NCBI GenBank assembly: GCA_942636505.2 | Contig: CALOGB020000001.1 | Coordinates: forward strand, 1-62,522 | DNA: 62,522 nt | DNA from: an uncultured bacterium | GTDB taxonomy: Bacteria; Pseudomonadota; Alphaproteobacteria; Sphingomonadales; Sphingomonadaceae | Reading direction: 5' to 3' | Part shown: piece by piece, positions 36,128 through 45,026 of the stretch | How the letters are laid out: every line of letters starts with the position of its first letter | How positions within the stretch are numbered: position 1 is the stretch's first letter | Translations under genes and position numbers: made by a program | The notes under the pieces: model-generated | The model's database searches: none | Told to the model about the DNA's origin: nothing | Seen by the model: the letters and a program-made list of their open reading frames with translations, nothing else

Positions 36128-37069
36128 TCAGGGAATGCGGAGGTCGGCGCCCCTGGTGGCCACGATATACCCGCGCATCGCCTCGCTCGCGCGATCGGAG
36201 AGCACCATGAAGGCGCGGCGTCGGTCGAGCAGGTCAGGGCGGCGTTCGAACAATCCGGTGTCGGTCATCCGCGCGATCCAGCGCAGTGCAGTGGTCGGCG
36301 CGACCGCGGCGGCGATGCACAGGCTCGACACCGAAACACGGCCTCGCTCCAGTTCGGCCGCATAGAGATCGAGCAGCATGTCCCAGCCGGGATCCTCGAA
36401 CAATGTCGCGCCGAAGAACTGGTCGCGCAAGCGGCGCGCGCGGATTGCTCGACGGACATCCGCCGCGCTCGGCTCGACCAAGGCGGGCGGTGCGCCGTAG
36501 CGATTGGTGCGGTCGCCGACGATCGGCGCGCCGGGTGCGTCGCCCTCGATCTCGGCACGCGTCAGTCGGGCGAGCGCCTCGGCGATCCGCGCGACCTCGG
36601 TGTTCAGCCGCTCGAGCCGGGTGCCGTCGGTCTCGCGGTGGAAATCGAACACGCCCGCCGGCATGCGCGCAGCTTCCGCCGCGACCACGATCGCCGCGAC
36701 GCAATCGCCGACGGTGGGATCGACCAGCAACCGCGTGCTGCCGCCCAGCGTCGCCGCGGCAACGACGTCGATCTCGTCGACGCCCATGGCGACGACCAGT
36801 CCCGCCTGCATTTTGACGGCCTGATCGACGATACCTGGCAGATGTTCGGCTATTATCGCTGGATCGACTCCGCCGGCCTCGACGACGATGACCTGCGGCG
36901 TCGCATGATCGCCGAAGCCTGCCTGCCAATCGAGTTGGGCAACGATCCGACCGTTCAGCGCGGCAAGGGCAACGGCCAGCCGGTCCGGCGCGCCGGGCGC
37001 GGCGATGAGGACCGCGTCGATCCCCGTGTCATAATTCGCCGCGTCAGGCCGGCCGTCAGATAGGGTCAT
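36128..37069 (-). CDS. Winged-helix (MarR-like) C-terminal domain protein
   Basis: A 313-residue protein. The N-terminal two thirds (about 1-190) are Ala/Val-rich and resemble a receiver-like or Rossmann-like domain without a clear motif. The C-terminal part (about 225-313) looks like a winged helix (VSVSSLCIAAAVAPTTALRW, then TGLFERRPD and DRRRAFMVLSD), as in MarR-type regulators. It ends near tRNA-Val. The ribosome binding site GGAG lies in the 3' arm of a perfect hairpin just upstream of the start, so translation may be controlled. Confidence 0.8.
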   Translation of the reverse strand: MTLSDGRPDAANYDTGIDAVLIAAPGAPDRLAVALAALNGRIVAQLDWQAGFGDHATPQVIVVEAGGVDPAIIAEHLPGIVDQAVKMQAGLVVAMGVDEIDVVAAATLGGSTRLLVDPTVGDCVAAIVVAAEAARMPAGVFDFHRETDGTRLERLNTEVARIAEALARLTRAEIEGDAPGAPIVGDRTNRYGAPPALVEPSAADVRRAIRARRLRDQFFGATLFEDPGWDMLLDLYAAELERGRVSVSSLCIAAAVAPTTALRWIARMTDTGLFERRPDLLDRRRAFMVLSDRASEAMRGYIVATRGADLRIP

Positions 37070-37073
37070 TAAG

Positions 37074-37095
37074 GTCTCCGCTGTGGTGCGGAGAC
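37074..37095 (-). promoter_or_regulatory. Hairpin sequestering the ribosome binding site
   Basis: GTCTCCGC and GCGGAGAC form a perfect 8-bp stem with a 6-nt loop. On the minus strand the second arm contains GGAG, which sits 6 nt before the ATG of the winged-helix gene. Folding would hide the Shine-Dalgarno. No T run follows, so this is not a standard terminator of pntB. Confidence 0.5.
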
Positions 37096-37170
37096 TAACC
37101 TGCGTCAGGTGAGGAGTTACACCCGAACTGGATCGAGTTCCGTTGCAGTTGGGAACCCCACGCGAAGAGC

Positions 37171-38667
37171 TCAGTCGAGCGCCTTGACGATATCCTCGAC
37201 CATCTTCTTCGCGTCGGCCAGCAGCATCATCGTATTGTCGCGGTAGAACAGCTCGTTATCGACACCGGCATAGCCGACGCCGCCCATCGATCGCTTGATG
37301 AACAGCACGATCTTCGCTTTCTCGACGTCGAGCACCGGCATGCCATAGATCGGCGAGGTCTTGTCGGTCTTGGCGGCGGGGTTGGTCACGTCGTTCGCGC
37401 CGATCACGAACGCGACGTCGGTCTGCGCGAACTCGCTGTTGATGTCCTCCAGCTCGAACACGTCGTCATACGGCACGTTCGCCTCCGCCAGCAGCACGTT
37501 CATGTGCCCCGGCATGCGCCCTGCAACGGGGTGGATCGCGTATTTCACGCGGACCCCCTCCGCCTTCAGCTTGTCGCCCATTTCGCGCAGCACGTGCTGC
37601 GCCTGCGCGACCGCCATGCCGTAGCCGGGGACGATGATGACTTGCTCGGCCTGGCTCATCAGGAACGCGGCGTCCTCCGCCGAGCCGCGCTTCCACGGTC
37701 GATCGCTGACCGCCGCGGGACCGCCCGCGTCCGAGGACTGGCCGAAGCCGCCGGCGATGACGCTGATGAAGCTGCGGTTCATCGCGCGGCACATGATGTA
37801 GCTGAGGATCGCGCCCGAGCTGCCGACCAGCGCGCCGGTGATGATCATGGCGCTGTTGTGCAGCGTGAAGCCCATCGCGGCGGCGGCCCAGCCCGAATAG
37901 GAATTGAGCATGCTGACCACCACCGGCATGTCCGCCCCGCCGATCGGAACGATCAGCAGGAAGCCGATGACGAAGCTCAGGATCACGATCGTCCAGAAGA
38001 TCCACGGCGCCTGATCGGTCACGAAATACGCTATCAGGCCGAGGATGCCGGCGAGCAGCGCAAGGTTGATGACGTGGCGCCCAGGCAGCATGATCGGCTT
38101 GCCGCCCATGTTACCGTTGAGCTTCAGGAACGCGATGACCGAGCCCGAGAAGGTGATCGCACCGATCGCCACGCCGAGGCCGAGTTCGATCCGGCTGACG
38201 GGGTGGATCACCGCGAACGGCTGGCCGATCAGCGGGATGACGAGGTCGGAGATCCCGAACGCCTGCGGGTTGAGATAGGCCGCGACGCCGACCAGCACCG
38301 CGGCGAGACCGACGAGGCTGTGGAATGCGGCGACGAGTTGCGGCATCGCGGTCATGGCAATCCGGCGGGCGGTGACGAGACCGATCGCCGCGCCGACGCC
38401 GATCGCGGCAAGGATTTCGACGACGGTGGTCCAGTCGATAGCGCGCACGGCTATCGTAGATCCGGTGTCGGAAACGAGAAGGTGCTGAACGAATGGCACA
38501 TGCGTCACCAGCGTCGTCACGACCGCGATGGTCATGCCGATGATGCCGAACCGATTGCCGCGCTGGCTTGAGGCCGGGCTCGACAGCCCACGCAGCGCGA
38601 GGATGAAGCATACCCCCGCCACCAGATAAGCGAGCGATGCCCAGGGGCTGACCGTCAGTTCATGCAT
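37171..38667 (-). CDS. pntB: Proton-translocating NAD(P)+ transhydrogenase beta subunit
   Basis: A 498-residue membrane protein. The first part has about eight transmembrane helices forming the proton channel domain II. The C-terminal domain III (about 310-498) binds NADP(H): VIIVPGYGMAVAQAQHVL (about 350-367) and FVIGANDVTNPAA (about 415-427) are the family signatures. With pntAA and pntAB it couples hydride transfer from NADH to NADP+ to proton entry. Its start has AAGGGGA at about 8 nt. It is last in the minus-strand operon after pntAB. Confidence 0.97.
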   Translation of the reverse strand: MHELTVSPWASLAYLVAGVCFILALRGLSSPASSQRGNRFGIIGMTIAVVTTLVTHVPFVQHLLVSDTGSTIAVRAIDWTTVVEILAAIGVGAAIGLVTARRIAMTAMPQLVAAFHSLVGLAAVLVGVAAYLNPQAFGISDLVIPLIGQPFAVIHPVSRIELGLGVAIGAITFSGSVIAFLKLNGNMGGKPIMLPGRHVINLALLAGILGLIAYFVTDQAPWIFWTIVILSFVIGFLLIVPIGGADMPVVVSMLNSYSGWAAAAMGFTLHNSAMIITGALVGSSGAILSYIMCRAMNRSFISVIAGGFGQSSDAGGPAAVSDRPWKRGSAEDAAFLMSQAEQVIIVPGYGMAVAQAQHVLREMGDKLKAEGVRVKYAIHPVAGRMPGHMNVLLAEANVPYDDVFELEDINSEFAQTDVAFVIGANDVTNPAAKTDKTSPIYGMPVLDVEKAKIVLFIKRSMGGVGYAGVDNELFYRDNTMMLLADAKKMVEDIVKALD

Positions 38668-38694
38668 CGCGCGTCCCCTTCACGTCCGTATCGC

Positions 38695-39012
38695 TCACTT
38701 GCTCGCAGCAGGCGCGACCGGCCGTTCCTTTTTCTTGTACATCGCCAGCATCCGCGCGGTGACCGCGAAGCCGCCGAAAATGTTGATGCTCGCCAGCACC
38801 ACCGCCAGCAACCCGAGCGCCTTGGCCACGCCCGATCCTGCACCAATGCCAGCGGCGGCCGCAGCAATCAGCGCGCCGACAATGATCACCGAGGAGATCG
38901 CATTGGTCACCGCCATCAGCGGCGTGTGCAGCGCGGGCGTGACCGCCCAGACGACGAAATACCCGACGAAACACGCCAGCACGAAGATCGACAGGATCGC
39001 GATAAAGTCCAT
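38695..39012 (-). CDS. pntAB: Transhydrogenase alpha subunit part 2
   Basis: A 105-residue protein with three transmembrane helices (about 4-24, 33-57, 64-88), the membrane part of the alpha chain that is encoded separately in alphaproteobacteria. The ATG is preceded by GGGGAGG, which is at the same time the edge of the inverted repeat arm flanking the DUF559 gene. Thus the repeat supplies this gene's ribosome binding site. pntB follows 27 bp downstream. Confidence 0.95.
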   Translation of the reverse strand: MDFIAILSIFVLACFVGYFVVWAVTPALHTPLMAVTNAISSVIIVGALIAAAAAGIGAGSGVAKALGLLAVVLASINIFGGFAVTARMLAMYKKKERPVAPAASK

Positions 39013-39013
39013 T

Positions 39014-39466
39014 TCATTCCTCCCCGGCACGGGGAGGGGGACCGGCCGCAGGCTGGTGGAGGGGGCGGGCCGCGAACGATACGATCATCGTCACCACAGC
39101 CTCCATATCCCTCAGCACTTCGCCCGCTGCCACTCGCAACACCCGGTAGCCATTCTGTTCGAAAAATCGGTCGCGATCGGCGTCGCGTTGGGGACGGTCG
39201 CCGCGTCCGTGGAACTCGCCATCTACTTCGATCGCGAGCCTGGCGGCGGCGCAGTAGAAATCACAGACATAGGGACCGATGGGATGCTGGTGGCGGAACT
39301 TAACGCCGGTTTTCTTCCCCCGGAGGTGCTCCCATAGCAGCACTTCCGGGAGGCTCATTTCGCGACGCAGCCGGCGCGCCAGGGATACTTCGGGGCGGAG
39401 CATTCGCGGGACGCCCCCTCCACCGGCTGCGCCGGTCCCCCTCCCCGTACCGGGGAGGATTATCAT
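39014..39466 (-). CDS. DUF559 nuclease-like protein flanked by repeat arms
   Basis: A 150-residue frame. The core (about 22-128) is a DUF559 domain, related to Vsr-type very-short-patch endonucleases: [43 protein letters not shown] with the Asp and Glu-Val-Asp residues expected at the active site, then [14 protein letters not shown]. Both ends of the frame (first 20 and last about 20 residues) are encoded by the inverted repeat arms. The full-length ATG overlaps the pntAA stop as ATGA; an internal ATG at 39403 begins exactly at the core domain. It splits the pntAA-pntAB gene pair. Confidence 0.8.
   Translation of the reverse strand: MIILPGTGRGTGAAGGGGVPRMLRPEVSLARRLRREMSLPEVLLWEHLRGKKTGVKFRHQHPIGPYVCDFYCAAARLAIEVDGEFHGRGDRPQRDADRDRFFEQNGYRVLRVAAGEVLRDMEAVVTMIVSFAARPLHQPAAGPPPRAGEE
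39016..39460. mobile_element. Inverted-repeat-flanked DUF559 element (putative)
   Basis: About 445 bp bounded by inverted arms of roughly 50 bp: 39016-39068 and 39410-39460. Each arm contains CCTCCCCGG/CCGGGGAGG-type self-complementary ends plus an inner GC-rich palindrome. The arms sit exactly between the pntAA stop and the pntAB start, with the DUF559 gene inside. No target duplication is evident. Mobility is inferred from arrangement and from related arms elsewhere in the window. Confidence 0.55.
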
Positions 39467-40584
39467 GCCAGCAGCCTAGGGTTCACGATCTTGCCGCCCT
39501 GCGTCAGCCGGATCGCATCGCCGATCTCCGCGTCGAGCACGGGTCGCCCCGCCTCTTTGTCCCAGAAGGCGTTGAGAAAGTTGAACAGGTTGCGCGAGAA
39601 CAAGGCGCTCGCGTCGGCCGCCAACCGCGACGGCACGTTGCGGTGACCGACGATCTTCACACCGTTCACCACGACGACTTCACCCGCGACCGAGCCCTCG
39701 ACGTTGCCGCCCTGCTCGACCGCAAGATCGACGATCACCGATCCCGGTTTCATGCTCGCAACCTGCGCCGCCGAGATCAGCCGCGGTGCGGCACGCCCCG
39801 GGATCAGCGCCGTCGTAATCACAATATCCTGCTTGGCGATATGCCCCGACACGAGCTCCGCCTGCGCCGCCTGATATTCGGGCGACATCTCGCCGGCATA
39901 CCCGCCCGTCCCCTCGCCTTCGATCCCCGCCACGTTCTCGACGAAGATCGGCTTTGCGCCGAGCGACTGGATCTGCTCGCGAGTCGCCGCGCGCACGTCG
40001 GTCGCCGACACCTGCGCGCCGAGCCGCCGCGCGGTCGCTATCGCCTGGAGCCCCGCCACACCGACGCCCATCACGAACGCCTTGGCCGCCGAGATCGTCC
40101 CCGCCGCGGTCATCATCATCGGAAACGCGCGGCCATATTCGGCCGCCGCGTCGAGCACCGCCTTGTACCCGGAAAGGTTTGACTGCGACGACAGGATGTC
40201 CATCGACTGCGCCCGCGTGATCCGCGGCATGAACTCCATCGCCAGCGCTTCATAGCCCGCCGCGGCATAAGCCTCGACTCGCGCACGCTCCGCAAAGGGA
40301 TTGAGGCTGGCGACGATCCACGCCCCAGGCGTCACGCCGTCCAGCGAAGCAGGATCAGGTCCCTGCACGCCGAGCACGATATCCGCCCCCGCCAACGTCG
40401 CCGCACGGTCGCCCACCGACGCGCCCGCATCCGAATACGCCGCGTCGGCGATCGAGGCGGTCTCACCCGCCCCCGCTTCCACGGCCAGCACAGCCCCCAG
40501 CGCAATGAATTTCTTGACCGTTTCCGGCGTCGCGGAAACCCGCCGCTCGCCGTCCGCTTGCTCTTTCAGGACGGCGATCTTCAT
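39463..40584 (-). CDS. pntAA: Transhydrogenase alpha subunit part 1 (NAD(H)-binding)
   Basis: A 373-residue soluble domain I. It starts KIAVLKEQADGERRVSATPETV, the alanine dehydrogenase/PNT N-terminal signature, and has the NAD-binding GVGVAGLQAIATARRLGA (about 177-194) followed by TDVRAATREQI. It binds NADH on the cytosolic face and passes hydride to the PntB domain III. It follows the small oxidase-subunit gene by 4 bp. Its stop overlaps the frame of the DUF559 gene. Confidence 0.97.
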   Translation of the reverse strand: MKIAVLKEQADGERRVSATPETVKKFIALGAVLAVEAGAGETASIADAAYSDAGASVGDRAATLAGADIVLGVQGPDPASLDGVTPGAWIVASLNPFAERARVEAYAAAGYEALAMEFMPRITRAQSMDILSSQSNLSGYKAVLDAAAEYGRAFPMMMTAAGTISAAKAFVMGVGVAGLQAIATARRLGAQVSATDVRAATREQIQSLGAKPIFVENVAGIEGEGTGGYAGEMSPEYQAAQAELVSGHIAKQDIVITTALIPGRAAPRLISAAQVASMKPGSVIVDLAVEQGGNVEGSVAGEVVVVNGVKIVGHRNVPSRLAADASALFSRNLFNFLNAFWDKEAGRPVLDAEIGDAIRLTQGGKIVNPRLLA

Positions 40585-40588
40585 GGCG

Positions 40589-40711
40589 TTACGAGATCAG
40601 CCAGATGACGAGCGCGACGACCAGCGCACACCCGACTGCGCCCCATTTCATCATTCCCGTCACGCTCGAATAGGTCGCGACGTGCGCCTTCATGTCCCCG
40701 TTGCCGGCCAT
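40589..40711 (-). CDS. aa3-type cytochrome c oxidase subunit IV (short)
   Basis: A 40-residue single-pass membrane protein. The pattern MKAHVATYSSVTGMMKWG followed by one hydrophobic helix (about 24-40) matches the small bacterial aa3 subunit IV family. I chose the internal ATG because the family starts there. It lies 4 bp ahead of pntAA on the same strand, so it probably heads the operon. Confidence 0.75.
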   Translation of the reverse strand: MAGNGDMKAHVATYSSVTGMMKWGAVGCALVVALVIWLIS

Positions 40712-40851
40712 GGTTCGTGCCCCAATCCTGTCAGTGCCATCCTCTGTGGCCGAGACCTTATCGCGCGTATCCTGGAACGCCAAGCAGGACATTTAAGTCG
40801 CTCTTTACTTGCGCTAGCTATTGCACGTGCCGGAACGGGACAGGATTCGCC

Positions 40852-42267
40852 ATGACGCGCAATGGCCAGCGCCTATTATTGCTGATCGACGACGAGCCCA
40901 CGCAGCGGCGGCTGGTGGCTGCACTCGCCGCGCGGGGCGGCTGGCGCGCGGTCTTCGCGGCGGACGACGAGACCGCGATCGCCACGCTCGGTACGCAGGA
41001 CGGCATGCAGCTCGACGCGATCGTGATTGATCACTGGGCGCCCGACGAGGATGCGACCACCCTGATCGCGACCCTGCGCGAACGGCGCCCAGCGCTGCCG
41101 ATCCTGGTCATCACGGCGAACGGATCGGTCGCGCACGCGGTCAGCGCGATGCGCGCCGGCGCCACCGATTTCCTGGTCAAGCCGCTTGCCCCCGACCGCC
41201 TGCTCGCGGCGCTGGACTCGGCCGTGGCCGGCAAATCGTCAGGCGAGCTTCGCCCGCTGACCGAGAAGATCCCCGCGCTGCTCGCGTTCGACGAGATCGT
41301 CGGCTCCTCCCCCGATTTCCGCGCCGCCCTCGCGATCGCCGCGAAAGCCGCCCGCGCCCGCGTCGCGATCCTGCTCGAAGGCGAGATCGGCGTCGGCAAG
41401 GACGTCATCGCCGAGGCGATCCATGCCGCCTCCCCGCGCGCGAAGAAGCCGATGATCAGCGTCAATTGCGGCGCTATCCCCGCGAACCTGATCGAATCGG
41501 AAGTGTTCGGGCACGAGAAAGGCGCGTTCACCGGCGCGTTCGAGCGCAAGATCGGCCGGTTCCACGATGCCGACGGCGGCACGCTGTTCCTCGACGAGGT
41601 CGGCGAGATGCCACTCGAAGCGCAGGCGAAGCTTTTGCACGTCCTGCAAACCGGCGAAGTCCTCGCGATCGGTGCCCGCCACCCGCGCGAAGTCGACGTC
41701 CGCGTGATCGCCGCGACCAATACCAAACTACTGGACGAGGTCGAGGCGGGGCGTTTTCGCGAAGACCTGTATTACCGCCTGAACGCCGTCCAGGTGACGA
41801 TTCCGCCATTGCGCGAACGCACCGGCGACATCCCCGCGCTCGCCCGCCACCTGCTCGCGCGGATCGCCGAGCAGCCGGGGTTGCGACCGCTCGGCATTAC
41901 CGATTCCGCGCTCGCGCTGCTGGTCCAGTACGACTGGCCCGGCAACGTCCGCCAGCTGCAGAACGCGCTCTTCCGCGCCGCCGTGCTGTGCGAGGATACC
42001 GCGCTGACCGAAGAGGATTTCCCCGAGATCGCCGCGCTCGGCACGCGCGAGCGGCCATCCGCGCCGGCAGCGGTCGGCGGCGGCGGCGTCACGCTGTTCC
42101 GCCCCGACGGCAACCTCCGCGCGCTCGAGGAGATCGAAGCCGACGTCATCCGCCTCGCGATCGGCCACTACCGCGGCCGCATGACCGAAGTCGCCCGCCG
42201 CCTCGGCATCGGCCGCTCGACCCTGTACCGCAAGCTCGGCGAACTCGGGATCGACAACGCGGCGTGA
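40852..42267 (+). CDS. Sigma-54-dependent response regulator (NtrC family)
   Basis: A 471-residue activator. A receiver domain (about 6-120) has the acidic pair in LLIDDEP, the phospho-acceptor Asp in AIVIDHWAP (about 57) and Lys in FLVKPLAP. The AAA+ domain (about 155-390) has Walker A GEIGVGKD (a variant of GESGTGKE), the sigma-54 contact loop GAFTGAF, and Walker B GGTLFLDEVGEM. A Fis-type HTH ends the protein (MTEVARRLGIGRSTLYRKLGEL, split by position about 443-464). AGGA lies 7 nt before the ATG. No histidine kinase gene is adjacent, so its partner is elsewhere. Confidence 0.95.
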   Translation: MTRNGQRLLLLIDDEPTQRRLVAALAARGGWRAVFAADDETAIATLGTQDGMQLDAIVIDHWAPDEDATTLIATLRERRPALPILVITANGSVAHAVSAMRAGATDFLVKPLAPDRLLAALDSAVAGKSSGELRPLTEKIPALLAFDEIVGSSPDFRAALAIAAKAARARVAILLEGEIGVGKDVIAEAIHAASPRAKKPMISVNCGAIPANLIESEVFGHEKGAFTGAFERKIGRFHDADGGTLFLDEVGEMPLEAQAKLLHVLQTGEVLAIGARHPREVDVRVIAATNTKLLDEVEAGRFREDLYYRLNAVQVTIPPLRERTGDIPALARHLLARIAEQPGLRPLGITDSALALLVQYDWPGNVRQLQNALFRAAVLCEDTALTEEDFPEIAALGTRERPSAPAAVGGGGVTLFRPDGNLRALEEIEADVIRLAIGHYRGRMTEVARRLGIGRSTLYRKLGELGIDNAA

Positions 42268-42289
42268 TGGAGCGGCTGGGTTGGAGAGG

Positions 42290-42577
42290 TTAGCTGCCGT
42301 AAAGTGAGACAAGCAAGCCAGTCGTTAACAAGGATACCGATCCGGCTAATGCGCAAATGCCAAGCGCGCCACTAATGGGACTGTTTTGGCGGAAATCTGC
42401 GGTGATTTTCCACACGCAATAAACAGCGTTCCAGACCAACAAGACTCCCATACCTACCGTCAACATGCTCATAAGTTCATGATAGCGAGTTGTAGGCAAC
42501 GTCTGCAATTGGGCGTTCAAGCCAATGCCGAACCAAACACCGACTGATGCCAATACATTCCCGGTGCGGCGAACCAA
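42290..42577 (-). CDS. Small hypothetical membrane protein
   Basis: Up to 95 residues with three hydrophobic segments (about 8-22, 36-55, 70-93). The longest frame starts at a TTG and overlaps the upstream gene by 61 bp; an internal ATG at 42472 (MSMLTVGMG) would shorten it to two helices. No family is recognised. Confidence 0.6.
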   Translation of the reverse strand: MVRRTGNVLASVGVWFGIGLNAQLQTLPTTRYHELMSMLTVGMGVLLVWNAVYCVWKITADFRQNSPISGALGICALAGSVSLLTTGLLVSLYGS

Positions 42578-42825
42578 CCCACATTTTCTGGTGTTTTGAA
42601 CGCAGCAAGTTGGCGCATGTCGATGGCATAGCGCTGGTGGAAAGCGATCAGTTCGCGAAGGTCGTCGTCCTTCGGGTGCCGGGCAAGTCGAATATGCAGT
42701 CCATCACCGCGCCCCTCATAGTCCGAGACAACTGCCATCCGGTCGAGCCATGCAAAGAACAGAGCCTCGTCGTTCTCGTGGAAGTAGAGAACGCGGTTTG
42801 CGATAAGGGTTATGGGTTCGGCCAT
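42517..42825 (-). CDS. Hypothetical protein, about 102 residues
   Basis: A small soluble protein starting MAEPITLIANRVLYFHENDEAL. It is rich in aromatic and charged residues (FFAWLDRM, HIRLARHPKDDDLREL) and has no membrane segment. Similar composition occurs in small immunity or barrel-fold proteins, but I recognise no family. It overlaps the downstream small membrane protein gene. Confidence 0.65.
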   Translation of the reverse strand: MAEPITLIANRVLYFHENDEALFFAWLDRMAVVSDYEGRGDGLHIRLARHPKDDDLRELIAFHQRYAIDMRQLAAFKTPENVGWFAAPGMYWHQSVFGSALA

Positions 42826-42992
42826 GTCCCTCCGTCTCACGGTTGCGTACGATTAAGCAATAACCGGTTTCGGGTGTCGGCAGATTGAACCTGATCGTCC
42901 GGGTGTGGGCGAAAACGGAATGGCTGAGATGGAGAGGGGTGAGGAAGTTCCGATTATCGCCGCAGCGACTTACTCTTAAACGTACGCAAACG

Positions 42993-43406
42993 TTATTGGC
43001 TGAGGCGCAGGCCATTCATCGCCGCAAATGTGCGGACGAGATCGTCGCACGCTCTCTTGGAAGCTTCGCACAACACGCTCATCTCAATCTTTGAGCCGAC
43101 CGCTCGGGAAATGACCTGTCGTTTCACGACGGCGGGGTAAGCCGCATACCCTTTCGGTGAGAATGACCAAATCGTGTAATCCGCCTCGCTTGTGGCGATC
43201 AGCCAACCGTTCTCCGTCGTAAAAACTACATTTCGGTTTGAGCGAAGATCGGCCATCGCAGCGGCCACTGTGTCATATCCAACCTGAGATCGAGTGGTCT
43301 CAGGAACCTCGGTGTGCACGGTCTGGCTGGCGGAAGTTGGCTGTGCGGTTCCGAAAAGAAGGGCAAGAACAGGACCAAGGCGGTACGCGCGGGCGGAGTG
43401 AGTCAT
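42993..43406 (-). CDS. Secreted hypothetical protein
   Basis: A 137-residue protein with a signal peptide (hydrophobic LGPVLALLFG, likely cleavage after TSA near residue 26). The mature part has two Cys (VLCEASKRACD, about 114-121) that could bond, and the segment NVVFTTENGWLIATSEADYTIWSF. It is probably periplasmic. Function unknown; no operon partner is clear. Confidence 0.7.
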   Translation of the reverse strand: MTHSARAYRLGPVLALLFGTAQPTSASQTVHTEVPETTRSQVGYDTVAAAMADLRSNRNVVFTTENGWLIATSEADYTIWSFSPKGYAAYPAVVKRQVISRAVGSKIEMSVLCEASKRACDDLVRTFAAMNGLRLSQ

Positions 43407-43514
43407 ACCTCAACGTAACTGAACTTCGAGAGTGCGCAACGTCCGCTTATGGGCAAGCGCAGTCGACCAATGCTGATCGGCAACTACGAAGCGGCGTCCG
43501 AATGACCGCGTTAC

Positions 43515-44306
43515 TTACCCCCGCACCCGATCGATCAACGCCATCGCCGCATGGGGTGCGCGAACCTTTGCGCCGTTGATGAAGAACACGAACGTCTCTC
43601 TCGGCGTCTTCGCGGGTGATGCGTCCTCGACATACGGCAAACCCTCGGGTCGTCCGCCGGCCGCCCAGGTCTTCGCCTTGTCCGCCCATTCATCCAGCGC
43701 GGTCGGCGCGTAGCCGGCGACGAAGCGCTCCTCGGCATCCTCCAGTCGCGCATAGACGAAGTCGCCGGTCACGTCCGCGATCGCAGGATACTCCGCCGAT
43801 TGCGCGAAGACGATCGCGACGCCGGCATCGCGGCACATCGCAACGAATTCCGGCACCGCGAAACTCTCATGGCGGACCTGGATCGCATGGCGCAGCGCGA
43901 GCCCGTCCTGCTTGGCCGGCAACAGCTTCAGGAACGCCGCGAAGTCGTCGGCGTCGAATTTCTTGGTCGCCATGAACTGCCACAGGATCGGCCCGAGCCG
44001 ATCGCCGAGCTCGACGATCCCCTGCCCGGTGAACTTGGCGATCGACTCCCCCGCCTCGGCCAGCACCTTCCGGTTGGTGCAATAGCGCGACGCCTTGAGC
44101 GAGAAGACGAACCCGTCCGGCACCGCCTTCGCCCAGGATGCGAACGTCGCGGGCTTCTGGCTGCCATAATAGGTGCCGTTGATCTCTATCGCGGTGACGT
44201 GCTCGGCGGCATAATCGAGCTCGCGCTTCTGCGCCCATTTCTCCGGATAGAAGGTTCCGCGCCACGGCTCGTAGGTCCAGCCGCCAATACCGATTCTGAT
44301 CGTCAT
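43515..44306 (-). CDS. DUF72 family protein
   Basis: A 263-residue TIM-barrel-like protein of the DUF72 (YecE) family. The N-terminus has IGIGGWTYEPWRGTFYP with the conserved Gly-Trp and the later AIEINGTYYGSQ (about 39-50). Further motifs are FVFSLKASRYCTN and RHESFAVPEF. The biochemical role is not established for the family. It lies 41 bp downstream of the Crp/Fnr regulator gene on the same strand. Confidence 0.93.
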   Translation of the reverse strand: MTIRIGIGGWTYEPWRGTFYPEKWAQKRELDYAAEHVTAIEINGTYYGSQKPATFASWAKAVPDGFVFSLKASRYCTNRKVLAEAGESIAKFTGQGIVELGDRLGPILWQFMATKKFDADDFAAFLKLLPAKQDGLALRHAIQVRHESFAVPEFVAMCRDAGVAIVFAQSAEYPAIADVTGDFVYARLEDAEERFVAGYAPTALDEWADKAKTWAAGGRPEGLPYVEDASPAKTPRETFVFFINGAKVRAPHAAMALIDRVRG

Positions 44307-44347
44307 GGGCGCGAGTGTAGCGCGCGGGAGAAGCGCTTGGCGATGCC

Positions 44348-45013
44348 CTATTCGGTGATGACGCCGCGCAGTCCCGGCAGGTCGAGAATACGGACCTGCG
44401 CATAGGCGACCGCGACCAGGCCATCGTGCTCGAACCGCTTAAGATGCCGGTTGAGCGTCTGGCGCGCGATGCCGACCACGCCTGCAAGCTCCTCCTGACG
44501 GATCGTGATGCGACCATCCCCCGCCTGCGACGCACGCATCAGCGCCTGCGCCAATCGCACCCGGATCGACTGCCCCACGCTCTGCGCGATGAACCGCAAG
44601 GCGGTGCGTTGATGCGCGCACACCAGCAGCCCGAGATCGCGGTAAAGCTCCGGGTCCGCCGCCGCCGCCCGCGCGAACGCCGCCACTGGCACATGCAGCA
44701 GTCGCGCGACGCCGAACGCCGTCGCGTCATGCGGCCTCGGATGGCCATCCAGCGTCGACAATTCCCCGAACCATGTCCCCGGCCGCACGATCAGCGCGAG
44801 CAGTTCGGCACCATTGGCGGACAAGCCCTTCAACCGGACCTGCCCGTCCAGCACCGCCCACAACCCGTTTGGTGGATCGCCGGAGCCGTAGATTCGCGCG
44901 CCGTTTTCCAGCACCTCGACTCGCGCCTCCTGCAGCAGTCGCTCGCGACGGCCCGCCGGTATCGCGCCGAACCAGCTATCGGTCCCCAGTATCGCGTGAT
45001 CCGAATCGTGCAT
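44348..45013 (-). CDS. Crp/Fnr family transcriptional regulator
   Basis: A 221-residue regulator. A cyclic-nucleotide-binding-type domain (about 15-130) includes NGLWAVLDGQVRL and GTWFGELSTLDGHPR (about 78-96). The C-terminal winged HTH (about 150-221) includes RITIRQEELAGVVGIARQTL then NRHLKRFEHDGLV. No cysteine cluster for an iron-sulfur centre is visible at the N-terminus, so an Fnr-type oxygen sensor is unlikely. It is divergent from the aldolase gene across a 95-bp region with several palindromes, and probably controls it. Confidence 0.93.
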   Translation of the reverse strand: MHDSDHAILGTDSWFGAIPAGRRERLLQEARVEVLENGARIYGSGDPPNGLWAVLDGQVRLKGLSANGAELLALIVRPGTWFGELSTLDGHPRPHDATAFGVARLLHVPVAAFARAAAADPELYRDLGLLVCAHQRTALRFIAQSVGQSIRVRLAQALMRASQAGDGRITIRQEELAGVVGIARQTLNRHLKRFEHDGLVAVAYAQVRILDLPGLRGVITE

Positions 45014-45026
45014 CGCGCAAGGCTAG

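Noticed and set aside
36083..37063. Plus-strand frame opposite the winged-helix gene
   Set aside because: Begins inside the tRNA-Val region and shows shadow composition; the minus-strand frame has a proper ribosome binding site.
37504..38571. Plus-strand frame opposite pntB
   Set aside because: His/Asp/Arg-rich shadow of the transmembrane pntB sequence.
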